From positions 5,558,269 to 5,622,268 of the forward strand of contig JAQFVV010012423.1 in NCBI GenBank assembly GCA_028023455.1: DNA of 64,000 bases, given 5' to 3'. Below the pieces are notes generated by a model that worked only from the letters and a program-made list of their open reading frames with translations, did not search any database and was not told the origin of the DNA. This DNA is from Epiperipatus broadwayi. Taxonomy: Eukaryota; Onychophora; Udeonychophora; Euonychophora; Peripatidae. Below, piece by piece: positions 47,340 to 59,938 of this stretch (the first letter of the stretch is position 1; each line of letters begins with the position of its first letter). The position numbers and the translations under genes were made by a program.

Positions 47340-49990
47340 AGACAACATAATGGTTTTAAAATAAATACCATCAAGTAATATATATATATTAAATTATTAA
47401 TATTAAATTATTAATATATACTTTTGCTAATTTATTTATATTTTTTGTAAATATTTCTTGTGAATCATTTTGGTATGGTAAAAATTAAATTACGTATGTA
47501 TACTTTTTACTATTTGGCAATAAAGATTATCTTTCTCACCTGTCTTGTCTATTTTTTTTTTTGACTCATAATATAACCCTCTTAGTTTTATTTGCATATT
47601 CAAAGAGGCAATTATTTTTATCTAGATATTTATTCACATAACTTAGGTAAACACTTTACATGATTTAATTAGTGGAAAGAGATGTGAAATCAATTAATAA
47701 GAAATATATTTTCAAAATTATTCATTAATTATCTCTAATAATATATGCATGCAATTTCTTCACACAAAAATATTTAAACCACTTCTACACTATTGCCATT
47801 ACTATATTAATAGCAGCACTACTATAACACGATTACCATTTACTAATATTATTTCTATTATAATTTTTACTAATGAATACTATTATACCAATTACTAATG
47901 TTTTTACTATTACCATTACTACTACTATTACTAAGAACACTATTAATACTATTACTATTATTATTTATACAATTATCATTCAAAATATAGCTATTATTTT
48001 ATTTACACTATTACTACTGTAACAATGACTATAACTTTTATTACTATTTCTCTAATTATTTATTTTACCGTTTTATAGATTTACTTTTACAATTACCTGA
48101 TATAAGTTTTTTAATTCTTATTTTTACATAAAACTTAATTTTCATGTTTTTAAAGCTACATCTTTATTTGTTTTTATATATATGCACAGTATAGAAACAT
48201 TCATACATTATAAGCATAATAATTTTCTTATATTGCAATCTAAATCAAACATTATTGAAATTATTTCTATGCCAATTTAGATATCCTACAGTTCCTATTC
48301 TGCATTCATCAACAAATTTTTTCATTATGCTATTTTTTTCAGAACAACCATAATCAACAAAGAAAGTTGTGTATTTACAATATTCACACAATAAAAATTT
48401 GCATTCATGATATTGCTTTACTAAACAAATACATAATTGAGGGACTTGAAAAACTTATTAAATTCATTAATTATTTAATTACTTTATATTTTATCCATTG
48501 CAATAACATTACTATTATTGCTACTATTACTATTATTCCTATTACCACCGTTATGACTCCTATTTTTATTATTACTATCATTACTTAGATTATTACTATC
48601 ATAGTAACTACTACAGCTATTATTACTACAATAATTATGCATATTTATGCCACTACTACAATCATTTCTGCTGATACAGCTACTAACACTATTTTCCAAA
48701 GCGCATCCATTCATTAATATGATTTAATCCAGTAAGGCATTCAGAAATCTAACAATATTTCTATTAATTTTTGACTAAAGTTTTAAAAATATTGAATAAA
48801 ATGTTTGAATATAGTTGGTTTGTAACTTTTATTTTATTGCGAATAAATTTGACTTTTATCAAAAAGTTTAATCATTTCAAAAATATATATACATAAATTA
48901 ACTTTTAAAAAAATACTTTTTAAAATAATTTTTTTTTTTTTAATTTTTATAAATCTAAACTTTAATAAATAATTTGATAAAACTACTTTCATCCAGCACT
49001 GAATAACAGCTATAAAAGGATCTTATGGTATAATGACAATGTATCTGCTTGCAATATGTATGATTTAGGTTGGGTTCAGGTAAAAATTGAAATTTTTCTT
49101 AGATTTCACTCATGCTTAGAATTTTCTTTAAAATAGTTAATCGACAGTTAACCAACTAACTCAAACAATACTGGTCTGTAAACAGATACTAATTATTCTA
49201 ACTAAAAAATTGTTCAAGCCCACATGATCCAGAAAGTGGCAAGCCTAATGAATATCTTCTTCACTATTCATCTATGGGTGGCAGGAGAGAGATTTTTTGC
49301 ATTGCAATGGGTTACTATAAATGGTGTTTTCTTTATCCTTTTTTTTATATAAAAGCTAAACTACTAAAAGTAATCTATGGTTTTAAACTATATATGTATA
49401 TGTGTATTAATTTAATAAAAGAAAATGCTAACTTGATAAAAAAATATTTTAAGATTATGTAACAAAGTATGAAAAATATTTTATATATTTCTGTTTTCTG
49501 CCCTTAGGTGTTTAGACAAATAGAATTAAAAATTGATTATTACTGATAATAATTTGTTTTTGCTTATTAACTTCTTAATACAATTACACTCTAATTATGT
49601 TGACTCATTCAATTATAGCTTGTGAAAGAAATGCAATTTTAATTATGGACAGTCAAAAAAAGAAAAAACATGGCTGGTCATCACTGCTTTAAATAAACAG
49701 AAACATGTTTTTTTTCTTTCTAAAGCTATTGCTTTACTAGACTGATCCATCAAAAAATCTATCATTATCTGATTTATAAGATCAGTTAATGGTATTTTAA
49801 CCTTTCAACTGGCAAAAACATTTTCATTGTTCTCCCTTTTGGCATTTTTTTTTATCATTGAACATTTGATTTTAATATTAAACCTTTATTCTGCATTTGA
49901 ATTTAATGAATTGGATTTAATTTGTTAGAAATATAAGATTACAAATAAAAACATCCTAAAACATCATATTTGAATTTTGCAAATATAGAA
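47340..49990. other. AT-rich with degenerate ACT/ATT trinucleotide tracts, no gene
   Basis: Imperfect (ACT)n/(ATT)n repeats at about 47790-48080 and 48500-48680 create open frames rich in Asn/Ser or Ile/Thr on both strands (48367-48714), which are not genes. At 49640-49700, GGCTGGTCATCACTGCTTTA may be a lone hAT-like end. Confidence 0.5.
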
Positions 49991-49994
49991 AAAA

Positions 49995-51590
49995 TTAATA
50001 GTTACATATTAGACCCACTGTGATATGTCACACATGTATCAATCCACCGATAACTTTCATATCTTGTGATCTCATCAAACAACATGTTCACGGAAACTTC
50101 TGACAAACTTAAGTGATAAATTTTTAAAAACAGACCCCATGTGCATGTTATTTCACAACATTTTCACAAGATTTAGAAAGTTATCATGAGTCTGATATCT
50201 ATATGAATTGTCATAACAGCTCTAATCTGTGATACTAATCCCTCAGACTAATATGTAAACCTGAAAAAGTACATTTTTAACAATACAAAAAGTATAAATT
50301 TGTATACAAAAATAATCTAGCATTCTGCCATCACAAACATCGCTCTCCCCACTGGAGAAATGTATGGCATTCTGTCATCATAAACATTGGAAGCAATTCC
50401 CAAATTTTATTTAAAATCACAAAATACTAATGTATATTAACTGGCAGGAGATTACAAAATGGACACTAAATCAAAATTAATATAAAAAAAAAAATTACAT
50501 AAGCAAATATATATATATTCATTCATTTAAAATCAAAACATTCTTATCATCTGTATGTATAACAGGAATTGTCATGATGAAACAATTATGCCTCTCTGCA
50601 GAAGGCTTCCAAACATTATTATTTCATTTTAAGTGCATCCTCTTCAGTAGTGGGTAACAATTGTCAAATTTTAATCATACTACTTATAAATCAAAAATAA
50701 TAAATATATTAACTACAAAATCAACAATAAAGCAAATCAAAAAGCAAAAAAAAAAAAATACTATACCTATTAACTATGGCAGAAAAGTACAAAATGGATA
50801 GATAAAAAAAAAAACAACCAACATCTATATCATAATTTACAAAATGGAGTTAAAGTATGTGTTTATGCGATATAAAGGGATCTTGATCAAGAAATGTGTC
50901 CAACTAAATATATTTTGTTATAAAAAAAGAAATTAGTAAACTTTTTTCAAAACCTAAAAAAAAAAAAAAATTAATAAACTTTTATTAAAACTGAATCAAA
51001 ATGATGAACTGATTTTTTGTAATATCGACCAGAATGCAAACAAATGCTTCATCTTCTTTGTGCAGCCAGCAGATTTCCTCATTTTATACGCTTTATGAAG
51101 AAAAAAATTGGTAAACTTTTATTAAAATGGAATAAATGTGGTGGACTGATTATTAAATATTATCAAGAATGCAAACAAAAGCATCATCTTCTTTGTGCAG
51201 TCTCTGCCACATAAATTCCCATCAAATATAAATTTAGGTGTCAGCAGATCATATTTCCTTTGTTGTATAGATATTTCAGCAATAGGAATAAATTGTTGAG
51301 CCCACTTCCACATTTTGTTTGATTGCTTCCATGAGAGATGCCACTAGTTTATCCCCGATTGCCACAATGAGGCAAAATCCTACAATTACTTATTTTTATT
51401 TAGTATCATGATATGTTTTTATTAGTTTTGTGTACAAATGTATCACTTAAATTTATCAGAAGTCCTGGTATATATGTTATTTGATGAGATTACAAGGTTT
51501 ATTTGATGGGATCGCAAGATTAGAAATTTATCGGTTTGAACAACATGTATATGAAATGTCACAATAGGTCTAATATGTAAGTGCCAAAAA
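49995..51590 (-). mobile_element. Merlin (IS1595-type) DNA transposon remnant with ~130 bp terminal inverted repeats
   Basis: The ends match in inverted orientation: the left has TTACATATTAGACCCACTGT, TCTTGTGATCTCATCAAACA and AACTTAAGTGATAAATTTTT; the right has AAATGTATCACTTAAATTTA, TTTGATGGGATCGCAAGATT and ATAGGTCTAATATGTAA. On the minus strand at about 51290-51370, VAIGDKLVASLMEAIKQNVE then VGSTIYSYC matches the IS1595-like DDE segment 'VpnRtaatL.piI...v.pGttI.SD'. At about 51140-51200, EFMWQRLHKEDDAFVCILDN matches the C-terminal 'EFMWR.R.....DaF..iL..I'. The catalytic middle is deleted. The open frame 51122-51313 is a different frame of this stretch. Confidence 0.6.
50979..51212. repeat. 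Tandem duplication of the Merlin transposase tail
   Basis: AAACTTTTATTAAAA, AATGCAAACAAA and TTCATCTTCTTTGTGCAG-type blocks occur twice, about 128 bp apart (near 50985-51065 and 51113-51200). Both copies encode LHKED(D/E)AFVCIL on the minus strand. Confidence 0.8.
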
Positions 51591-52630
51591 ATTATAATAA
51601 AAATAATATATAATGAAAACAATGAACTTTTTTTCTGGTTGAACAGTGTAAAGGTAAATCAGCTTATTCAGCAAAAAAAAAAAAAAGAAAGAAAATTAAT
51701 AAAATCTGATTGAATTTTTGCTATCACAAATCTATCAAATTCTGTTCTAAAATTTAAAACTGAATTTACAATTTTTAAAATATTGGAATAGCATTATGAT
51801 TAAATTTATTGACTTATGTTTTTAAAAAGAAACCCATTCAAATAAAATTAAATTGTAATAAAGTATACTTTTTTTAAAATAAGTATTATTCAAATATTGT
51901 ATAAAAATAATCAACATTTATATAAACTATAAAAACAAGGCAATTTATTTGATCACTAACAACAAAAGAACTAAATGTGCAATTTACTCTCACAACTGCT
52001 CTAAATCAATCAACACTTGTAGGCATGATTTGGATCTTTTGAAGTTTATTTTGGCTGAAAACTTTTGTCCTCTTCAGATTTTTTTTTTTAGATAATAAAT
52101 TAATTCAGTTTTTGCAAATAAATAAATGTAAAATCAACAAAACAACATTACAGGTAGCCACAGTAAAGTGAAGGAAAGTTAAAGATCCATCAATGTCCTC
52201 TCCAAAGATCTCCAAATAAAGAACTTTATTATTAATAGCAATGTTTAAAAAAAACTCCCGAGGATTGCTATAATAAAACTTCTAGAGAAAATAACTAAAA
52301 TGAACATTTTTCCTCTCTAAATTAAGATTTATAGAATAAATTGACATACAATAAACTCTAAAATGGTAGACATATTAACTATGTGAAACTTAATTATCAG
52401 TTTAATCTCAAAAGCTTTTATTTATGAAAAATAATGTTTATATACTTATAACAGACAGAAAAAAAATTATGTTTTACATATTATCAACAGTCTGGGACCA
52501 TTTGTATATTGATTTATCTTCTGATAAATAATAGTGTACTGATGTAGCTTTTTTATTCACCTATCAGCATTGATGCAAAATGAATCTATTATTTATCTTT
52601 TGATCTGGTATATTAAGTAACTTCCACGTT
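51591..52630. other. AT-rich, nothing recognised
   Basis: No feature supported. A run of 13 A near 51676. Confidence 0.4.
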
Positions 52631-52633
52631 TCA

Positions 52634-53845
52634 TTATACATGAATTTTGATGCAATGATAAAGCCTCTGTTTTTTTTTTACTTTCTTAATAATGTTCATG
52701 AAAAGACTGACTGGTTCAGGGACAGGCACTGTGAACAATAGCTTACATCTGACATTCCATATAGCATGTACAATAAAGATTGAAAGTCTAATAATAGGAA
52801 ACTGTTTAGTTTGTAAGGCTTCCCTTATAGACATGATTTTGTAGTAATCCACCCTTAAGTTTTGGTATATGGCTAAATTTATTTTATTGAGCCCAGGGCA
52901 TGAGTATATTATATGGTTGAATGACTCTTCTTGCCTTTTACATATTTGACGAAAAGGATCTATCTTATTGTAGAATCTTTTGAAATGAGGGAATTTATTT
53001 GTGGGCATGGCTTCTAAGTTTATTTTAATAATGAGATTAAAGTATTTAGGCTCAAGAGAAAGAAATTTAAAAATTGTTGTTAATTTGTAGTTGTGAAGCC
53101 AAAATTCGGAGCAATTGTGGGATAATTTGGATTAATTATACTGTATGCCTCCCAGATGGTAATTTTTGATTTTTATAATTTTTGATCTATAGTTAAATGC
53201 TGGTTAAGCATCCAGAGCAGTTGATCCAGCCAGCACATTTTACGAGGCGGAGAACAGTCTGTAGGTTGAATTGGTTCACTGAAAGTTATTGATTCATGTT
53301 TTTTCATCAGGTTAATAATTAATGTAAAAGATTTTTGAAAAAGAATTGCAGCAATGGATTGGAAGGACATCCCGTTGTATCTACGGTGTACTTGCATTTT
53401 GGACATGCTAATTGATGTGGTCCTGTCCTTTCAGAAAAGTTTGGAGCATAAGCTGTTAATCTTTTTGGAAAAGGCTTTTGAAATGGTAATGATCGGCAGA
53501 TAGTATGCAATTCTCGACATGACTTTCATGTCGAGAAGTGCAACCTTTCCTTGTAATGACAAATATACTTTAGAGAGAGTTTGAATTATTTTAGAGGTAG
53601 AATCTATTAGAGTGTTTTGTATCTGTCTTGACATTGATGATTGAGAAAGGTAAATAGGGAAGCCCAGAAATTCTTGTGGCTTAGCGAAAAATCTTGAGGT
53701 TATTGTTTTTCCCCGAAGGAATTTTCCAAGACGAGGATTTCTTGGGGTTGAATTTAAGATGAGATGACAATGAGAAATTGTCTATTATTTGGTAGAGCTT
53801 TGGTAGGAAATTTTGGAATGGAAGAAAAACCAAGATAACATCCAT
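52634..53845 (-). mobile_element. L1/Tx1-like LINE, 3' half (end of RT to C-terminal zinc motif)
   Basis: Order on the minus strand: LLMDVILVF (about 53826-53850), a degraded motif C, followed by LYQIIDNFSLSSHLKFNPKK (53747-53806). Then SLQGKVALLDMKVMSRIAYY (about 53500-53560; the post-RT 'L.Gk..li...v.sri.Y.l' block) and FSKKINSLCSKLF. Next is GPHQLACPKCKYTVDTTGCP (about 53365-53425), and last FRQICKRQEESFNHIIYSCP (52895-52954), a C-x..-C..E...H....C knuckle. The C-terminal RLSIFIVHAIWNVRCK links it to 39860-40170. The frame changes at least three times. It is 5' truncated at about 53845, where the 200 bp tandem repeat begins. Confidence 0.75.
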
Positions 53846-55275
53846 TAACAGTAAAAATGTACATATTTTGTTTAAAAGCATTCTTCTAGGTATATGTAAA
53901 ATAAAAACTTTAGGTATGAGACAGAACAACTGAATTTAAAATTTAATAATATTGACATAAAAAAAAATTCAAAATAAAAATCCTGTAAAAATGGCATATA
54001 TATATATATAAATGCAAAAATTGTGTTATCAATTTAATTTGCTTACCTCTTTCTATCTTTAGTGGTAAAAATATAATACACATTTTTATTTACAAGTATT
54101 CTCATAGTTTATGTATAGTATAATAACTTTAAACATGAACAATAAAAACTGAATTTGAAATCTAATAATGTTGATGTTAAAAAAATAGAAAAAAGCACTT
54201 TTATTCACACAAATGCTTTAAAAAGTAAAAAAAAAAAAAACAATTTTTCTTCAGCTTTCACAAGTAAAAGTATGACACAGTCATATTTAGAAATAGAAAT
54301 ATTATGATCATTCTCAATTCAGGTTTTTAAAAAACCATTTAATAAACTTGTAACTAATATCCACTTTCTTATTTTGATGGCACTTCATTCATCAGATTAA
54401 AAAATGTTAGCAGTCATGAAAAGAGTCAGTATTAGTTCAAAATTATATTTCCAAAGAATCATTAAAATAAATGTGCAAATAAAGCCTACTTTCTTATATC
54501 CATGCCAATATAGTCAGATAAAAAATGAGCTTTTTTTTACTTGACAAATAAATTGGCATTAAAACAACAAAATGGGAAATGATTTTTGGGTAATCTGACT
54601 TATGAATATTTCACAAACATGATTGTTCCATGATTTTATTTGTGAAAGTTGAAATTTATTTATTTATTTTACTTTTTAATAAATAAATAAATAAAATGAA
54701 TAAAAGCATTTTTTTTTTTTTAAATTATATTTTTTATTTTCTACTTTTTAGTTTTATATATGTAACAATGAATTATGAAAATCAATTTTCAAAGCATTCT
54801 TCAGTTTTAAATTAAAATGAGTGTCATAAGGTACCACTAGCATCAATGTTATATATAAATAAAAGTGTATTAAACAAAATTCAAAATAAAAGTCTAGTAA
54901 AAAATAATAGATATCTAAGTGATAAAAATAAGTTATCAATTTAATTTGTTTATCTTTTTCTATCCCTAGAAATGAAAATGTATATATTTTTATTTAAAAG
55001 TACTCTTCTACATCTGTATACTGATAATTTTAGACATAGGCTTCAAATACCAAATTTGAAAATATTGAAATAAAAAAAAAATCCAAAATAAAACCAGTAA
55101 AAATAGTGGATATCAAATGTTAAACAAATTTATCAATTTAATTCACTTATCCTTTTCTATCTAGTAATAAAAGTGTACAATATTTTCATTTAAAAGTATT
55201 TACCTAGTTGCATATAATGTAATAATTTTAATCTTAAACCATAAAAATTGAATTTAAAATTAATAATGTTGATTA
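53846..55275 (+). repeat. Diverged tandem repeat, unit about 200 bp
   Basis: The block ATCAATTTAATTTGCTTA followed by TTTCTATC recurs at about 54033, 54932 and 55131. AATTCAAAATAAAA(T/G)(C/T)C(T/C)(A/G)GTAAAAA recurs at about 53970, 54878 and 55080. Spacing of the best adjacent copies is about 200 bp. Units also hold TTTTTATTTAAAAGTA. The stretch 54200-54830 is more diverged. An open frame at 54754-54939 is repeat sequence. Confidence 0.65.
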
Positions 55276-56104
55276 TTTTTGTGAAACAAATCAATAATCT
55301 AGTTAATAAAAATTTATTTCATGGCAATATTGGGCAAAATAAGAATTCTGTTATCTCTGAATTAATTAAGTCAATAAACAAGAGAACAAACTATATGGAA
55401 TCAATTTTTGTTCCTGATATTGATAGTGTGCAATGGTGAAATGTAAAATAAGTTCATGCATTTGAAGGTATTACAATGTCTTATTTGAAGGATAATTTAC
55501 ATATATTTAATGATATATTACTTTTCATTATAAATAAAATTATCCTTCAAAATAAATTTCCTAACATATTAAAAGTTTACTATGATTGCACTCATTTATA
55601 AAAATGAAGTTGAAAATGACTTTAATAATCACAAACCTATAGCCATTCTTCCATCTATATCTAAAATAATTGAGAAATATTTATGTGACACTATCAAAGA
55701 TTATTTATTTAAAATTTTTTTTCTCTAAATCATAAGAGTGCTATTATTCTTAGAGGACTTTGCTGATACTGAAAATAAAAAATATATTTATGTCATCTTT
55801 ATGGATTTAAAAAAAAAACTTGATCTTATTGATTGTGAATTGCTTTTCTTGTGTGTAGAAAAATATGGAATTCATGGGAAAATTTTGGCCTTACTGAAAA
55901 ACTACTTAAAGGATAAATATTAATTACTAAAATTAATGAAATGTTAAGTGGCAAATATAGAGTTCCTCAGGTTCTATTCTGAGTCCTTTGTTATTTTTAA
56001 TCTATGTCAATGATATTGGTCAAATATTGTAATAAATTTTAGAAGATGCTTTCAAAAGTATATAAATTAACTATAATAAAATTGTTAATTGGTGTTCTAC
56101 TAAA

Positions 56105-56335
56105 TTATTATTAATAAGAGTAAAACAAAAATTGTGCTAATATCTTTACCTCATTCAAAAAGAGAAAGGTTTGATATTTTCATCCACCCCAACACTTATA
56201 CTAATTCTCAGAATTTCCAAAGGTTTTGATATTTTCACTCATTCCAATACTTTTACTAACTCTCAGAATTTTCAGTGTATTACAATGAAAATTCTCTTTT
56301 TAAATGAAGTAAAGATATTAGCATATTTTTTTTTT
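56105..56335. repeat. Tandem 54-58 bp duplication flanked by an inverted repeat, inside the CR1-like LINE
   Basis: GGTTTGATATTTTCATCCAC and GGTTTTGATATTTTCACTCA begin two adjacent copies (56168 and 56221), each ending TCTCAGAATTT. Outside them, GTGCTAATATCTTTACCTCA...AAAAAGAGAA (about 56135-56165) is inverted at TTCTCTTTTTAAATGAAGTA...GATATTAGCA (56291-56322). The LINE reading frame is broken here. Confidence 0.75.
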
Positions 56336-57047
56336 TACTTTTACATATAGACTGAAGAGTTTGAAAAGATTAAATAGATTGGTGTTATTATTGATAATAG
56401 AATGTTATAGACAAATGATATTAATCAATTTTTACATTTCAGGCATTTTTATTTTACATTTTATAAATTATCTTTTTTCCTCCTATATAATATATTGATA
56501 ATAATTTATAGGACATTATGTGAATTTGTTACAACATCGAATTACACAATATGGTTTTTCAAGTATATCAAATTTAAAATAGTTAAAGACATTTCAAAAT
56601 AAGATTATTAGTCTAATACAGAACATATTACATATTGAAAATAAAAATAGTTATTTTCTTGATTTTGGAAAACTTTTACAGATTGTAATTATTTAGAGAC
56701 ATTATTTTAGTAATACATTTAGGACCTATGATATATCTAATTATAGTAGTTTCCTTACAAATAAATGTATCACTTCATTTAAACACAGAAATTAGATTAA
56801 AAAATATATATATTCCAAGAATATTTAATAAACTACCACATATAAAAAGTATAGAATTATTAAAAATCAGAACTAAAAAAATGTAGTTCATATTTTTAAA
56901 GTTTGTGATATTGATTTGTTTTATTTTATATTCTAATCACTATTTTCTAAACAGTATAAGAATATTACAAGAATAAAAAAAAGTATCTAATTTTTTTTAA
57001 ATTTATGTTGTTGATTATGCTGTATCTTTTATTTTTATGTTATTCAC

Positions 57048-57145
57048 TGTTGTTGTTGTTGCTGCTGCTGCTGCTGCCGCTGCTGTTGTTGTTGTTGTTA
57101 TTATTATTATTATCATTGTAATCATCATTATTATTATCATCATCA
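57048..57145. repeat. Compound trinucleotide microsatellite (GTT/GCT/ATT/ATC)n
   Basis: Runs of GTT, then GCT with one CCG interruption, GTT, ATT, then ATC/ATT triplets. GC content of the GCT part is unusual for the window. Lies in the 3' end of the CR1-like LINE. Confidence 0.9.
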
Positions 57146-57275
57146 TCTTTATTATTGTGTATTCTTTTACTTATGATTATATCAATTATTTTTATGTAAT
57201 GATTAAATATTTATAAAAAGTTATGAAAAGCATTTGTTTTACTTATTAGGTTTTCATATGTAATCAAAATAAATT

Positions 57276-59530
57276 TTAAAAAAAAATTCAAAATAAAATC
57301 CTGAAAAAATATAAAAATTTAAGCACTCAGCATGGAATCACTAAAGTAAATGCTGCTACCGCAAATAAAAAAATGTTACAAGCATTAGTCTGATAAAATA
57401 ACATATGCATAAGACTTTTCATAGTGTTTAAACTTTATGTAAAACATCAGACAACATTAGGTTTGGTGAGCTTATTTGTACTTAGTTTTTCTTCAGCAAT
57501 TTGTTCAATTTTACTATGAGCCAGAAAATTGTGTCAAAAAATTTTAAGTGCTAAAACTTAAAAAAAAAAGATAATTTCTAAAGGAGAAAACTATAAATTA
57601 GTTGGCAATTTAAATTCTAATTACAGTATAATAAATTAATAATCTATATCATTTTTTAAAAAATGGCAAATTAAAAATGAACAATTACCAAAAATAATTT
57701 TCTTTTAAGCAGTTTACATCGCAATATTACAAAACTAATGAAAAATCATGTGCTAATGTATACTAATCAATACTGAATGACAAGTGATAGAATATAAATA
57801 AAGCAATAATTTGTGAAATGTTTAAGTAATTGTTTGCAGAATTATTTTGCTATGTTATCTAATACTAATACTGTTTTTGTGAAGGAGGTAATTTCTAGTA
57901 ACAAATGGTTTGAAATTCAGGAAAAAAACTGGAGTGCATTTCCATTATTACATTTCTATTATTTTTTACCTGCTTAAGTGTTTGTATTAGATGGTAATTT
58001 TGTTTTTGGCCATGGGCCTGAAACTGATTATTGCTAAAATCATATATTTCAATATAAGGCACAATGAACCAACAATATAACGAATGACATTCTGGAACCA
58101 ATTATATCCAATGTACATAACTTTGATAATTTGGAATACAATGAAATAAATTCATAATATTAAATTTGTATCTCTTAATCTGAATTTATTGTGATTGATT
58201 TTAAGATTTTATTTAAAATGAATTTACCCAAGATAGAGATTTAAATATAAAGTATATCTATACATTTGCTAAAGTATCTGATACTTAGCTTATTCTCAAA
58301 ATCCGCACTAAAAGCAGCAATTCACTTTATTTACTCTGCACCCAAGTCAATATAATTTTGAATGATTGATAAAGACTAGATGGCAGTGCCTTCCAAACTT
58401 TCAAACTAGTTTCTAGCTATTGGCCTATATCAATGCGAAGCTGAAGATTTGAGTTTCAAACATCCTAAGGTTTGAACCCAACTAGGATATAAATTTTAGT
58501 GACCATCAGTTGTATGCTATTTCTAAATACTTGGATGCTTTAATAATGGGTGGTATTGTATATATTATACTGTGGTTTTGTTTCAACTGCTGTTTTAAAG
58601 TTCAAATGTCACTCAAGATCTAAACCAACTGACTATAAAATGAATAAATATATAACTTTTAGTAAAACATCTGGATAAAGATTTTTAATAATAAATATTA
58701 TGTATTTCAAGCATAGGCAAAAATTAACCTGATTATATTTCTGATGCAAGTTATCAAAAGATGATTCTGAAGCAAATCAGAGTGGATTCTGCTCTTAATA
58801 TATATCACTGAATATTTTAATCCACAGCAGTGGCAGTTAGATCAATAGTTAAAAAAAAAAAAAAACCTAAGATTCCTAAATAAACTGTTAGAAAAAAAGA
58901 GATAAAAAAAAAAATATCTGGAGAAATTAATGAAATTGTTGTGTTTAAATTGCTTCCTTGGCACCTAAATGCCAAGCAAAGTTTAACCAAACTAATTATA
59001 TAATAAATAAATATATTTCTTCCAGAAAAACCTCTGAATATGAAAGTCCTTTATAATAAAATATTGTGTATTTTTATTTATAACAAACAATATTTGATTG
59101 TTAAAGAAAATTCAGTGTTTGATATCAATAATTAAGTTATTAAACAATAGATCACAATAGTAAAAATTACCTATATTAACCTAATGAAATAATCCATAAT
59201 GTTTGAAAACGACTCAGTAATCTTACTCTTAAAAAAAAAAAAAAATTAAATCATAAGTATTATTGTTTTTAGGAGAATGATGTAGTTGTCTAAGATATCA
59301 TCTTAATTCAGTATTTACAAATCTAAAAATTACCAGATCAATCCACATGCTAAATTATAGATTTGACAGGCTAACATTTCTGAAGAAGAGAAAAAACAAT
59401 ATCATCTGAAGCATGGAAAAATTTAAAATTTGAATTTTTCTAAATTTAATTGATAAAAATGATAAATAATTATAAATAAATTAGGAAATTTTATTATTAA
59501 ACAACTTACTCTATAACTAATATCTAAATA
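57276..59530. other. AT-rich with residual repeat traces
   Basis: The ~200 bp tandem repeat resumes at 57277 for about 40 bp. At 58400-58450 a block has AACTAGTTTCTAGCTATTGG then CCTATATCAATGCGAAGC, a distant relative of the hammerhead-like part of the 430 bp family. Near 58630-58710 and 58990-59070, similar AACTRAxTATA...AATAAATATAT...GTGTATTT blocks hint at a diverged duplication. No gene supported; the open frame at 57895-58101 has no recognisable domain. Confidence 0.4.
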
Positions 59531-59537
59531 TTATAAA

Positions 59538-59938
59538 TCATCACATGATCACCATTTCTTATGCTTGCTTATAACTGTTGTTAAAACAGGCAAAACTCAC
59601 TATAGCAAGCTAGAGTAATCAATGGATGCCAGAAGGCTTATGCATAAAATCCCCATTAGTACCTACTCATCCAATATCCCCAGACTAGTTTCTGGCTTGT
59701 GGCCTTCGTCAGTGAGGAGCCTTGGATCTGAGAGCACTGCACTTAGATCTTAGGATCTAATGCAACCCTCTAGCATCCATCTTTTATCTCCACTTAACTA
59801 CAAAACTATGAGTCTCAAATTGAAAACACCTTAATATTTTCAATCCAAGTTCATTAGCTTATATAGGTCTGAATTCAGTTCAGTACCTATACATTTTGGT
59901 GTCTTTGGTTCTTTAATAATCATAGCCACCACTATAAT
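59538..59938 (+). repeat. Solo copy of the 430 bp repeat family
   Basis: Begins CACATGATCACCATTTCTTA, then TGTTGTTAAAACAGGCAAAA, TCAATGGATGCCAGAAGGCT, CCAGACTAGTTTCTGGCTTG, CTTCGTCAGTGAGGAGCCTT, and ends GGTGTCTTTGGTTCTTTAAT with CACCACTAT. Same orientation as the 31.9 kb array. The CTCTCCATACAGTAGTGCC part is reduced. Confidence 0.9.

Larger units (their letters stand above)
55276..57275 (+). mobile_element. CR1/L2-like LINE inserted in the ~200 bp tandem repeat
   Basis: Plus-strand RT pieces: MIALIYKNEVENDFNNHKPI (55581-55640) and AILPSISKIIEKYL, the RT start. KYIYVIFMDLKKKLDLIDCE (55780-55839) is motif A. KYRVPQ then SILSPLLFLIYVNDIG (about 55952-56020) is motif B, with a one-base frameshift at the glycine. 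IVNWCSTKLLLI (about 56074-56110) follows. Then IGVIIDNRML and a C-terminal LKNIYIPRIFNKLPHIKSIE (about 56797-56856). YADD is not intact. Repeat sequence ending near 55270 resumes at 57277 (AATTCAAAATAAAATCCTG), which marks both ends. Confidence 0.75.

Noticed and set aside
48367-48714. Open frames on both strands rich in Ile/Thr or Ser/Asn
   Set aside because: They arise from degenerate ACT/ATT trinucleotide repeats.
49640-49700. hAT-like end (GGCTGGTCATCACTGCTT)
   Set aside because: Only one short end is seen and no partner was found; too weak for a feature.
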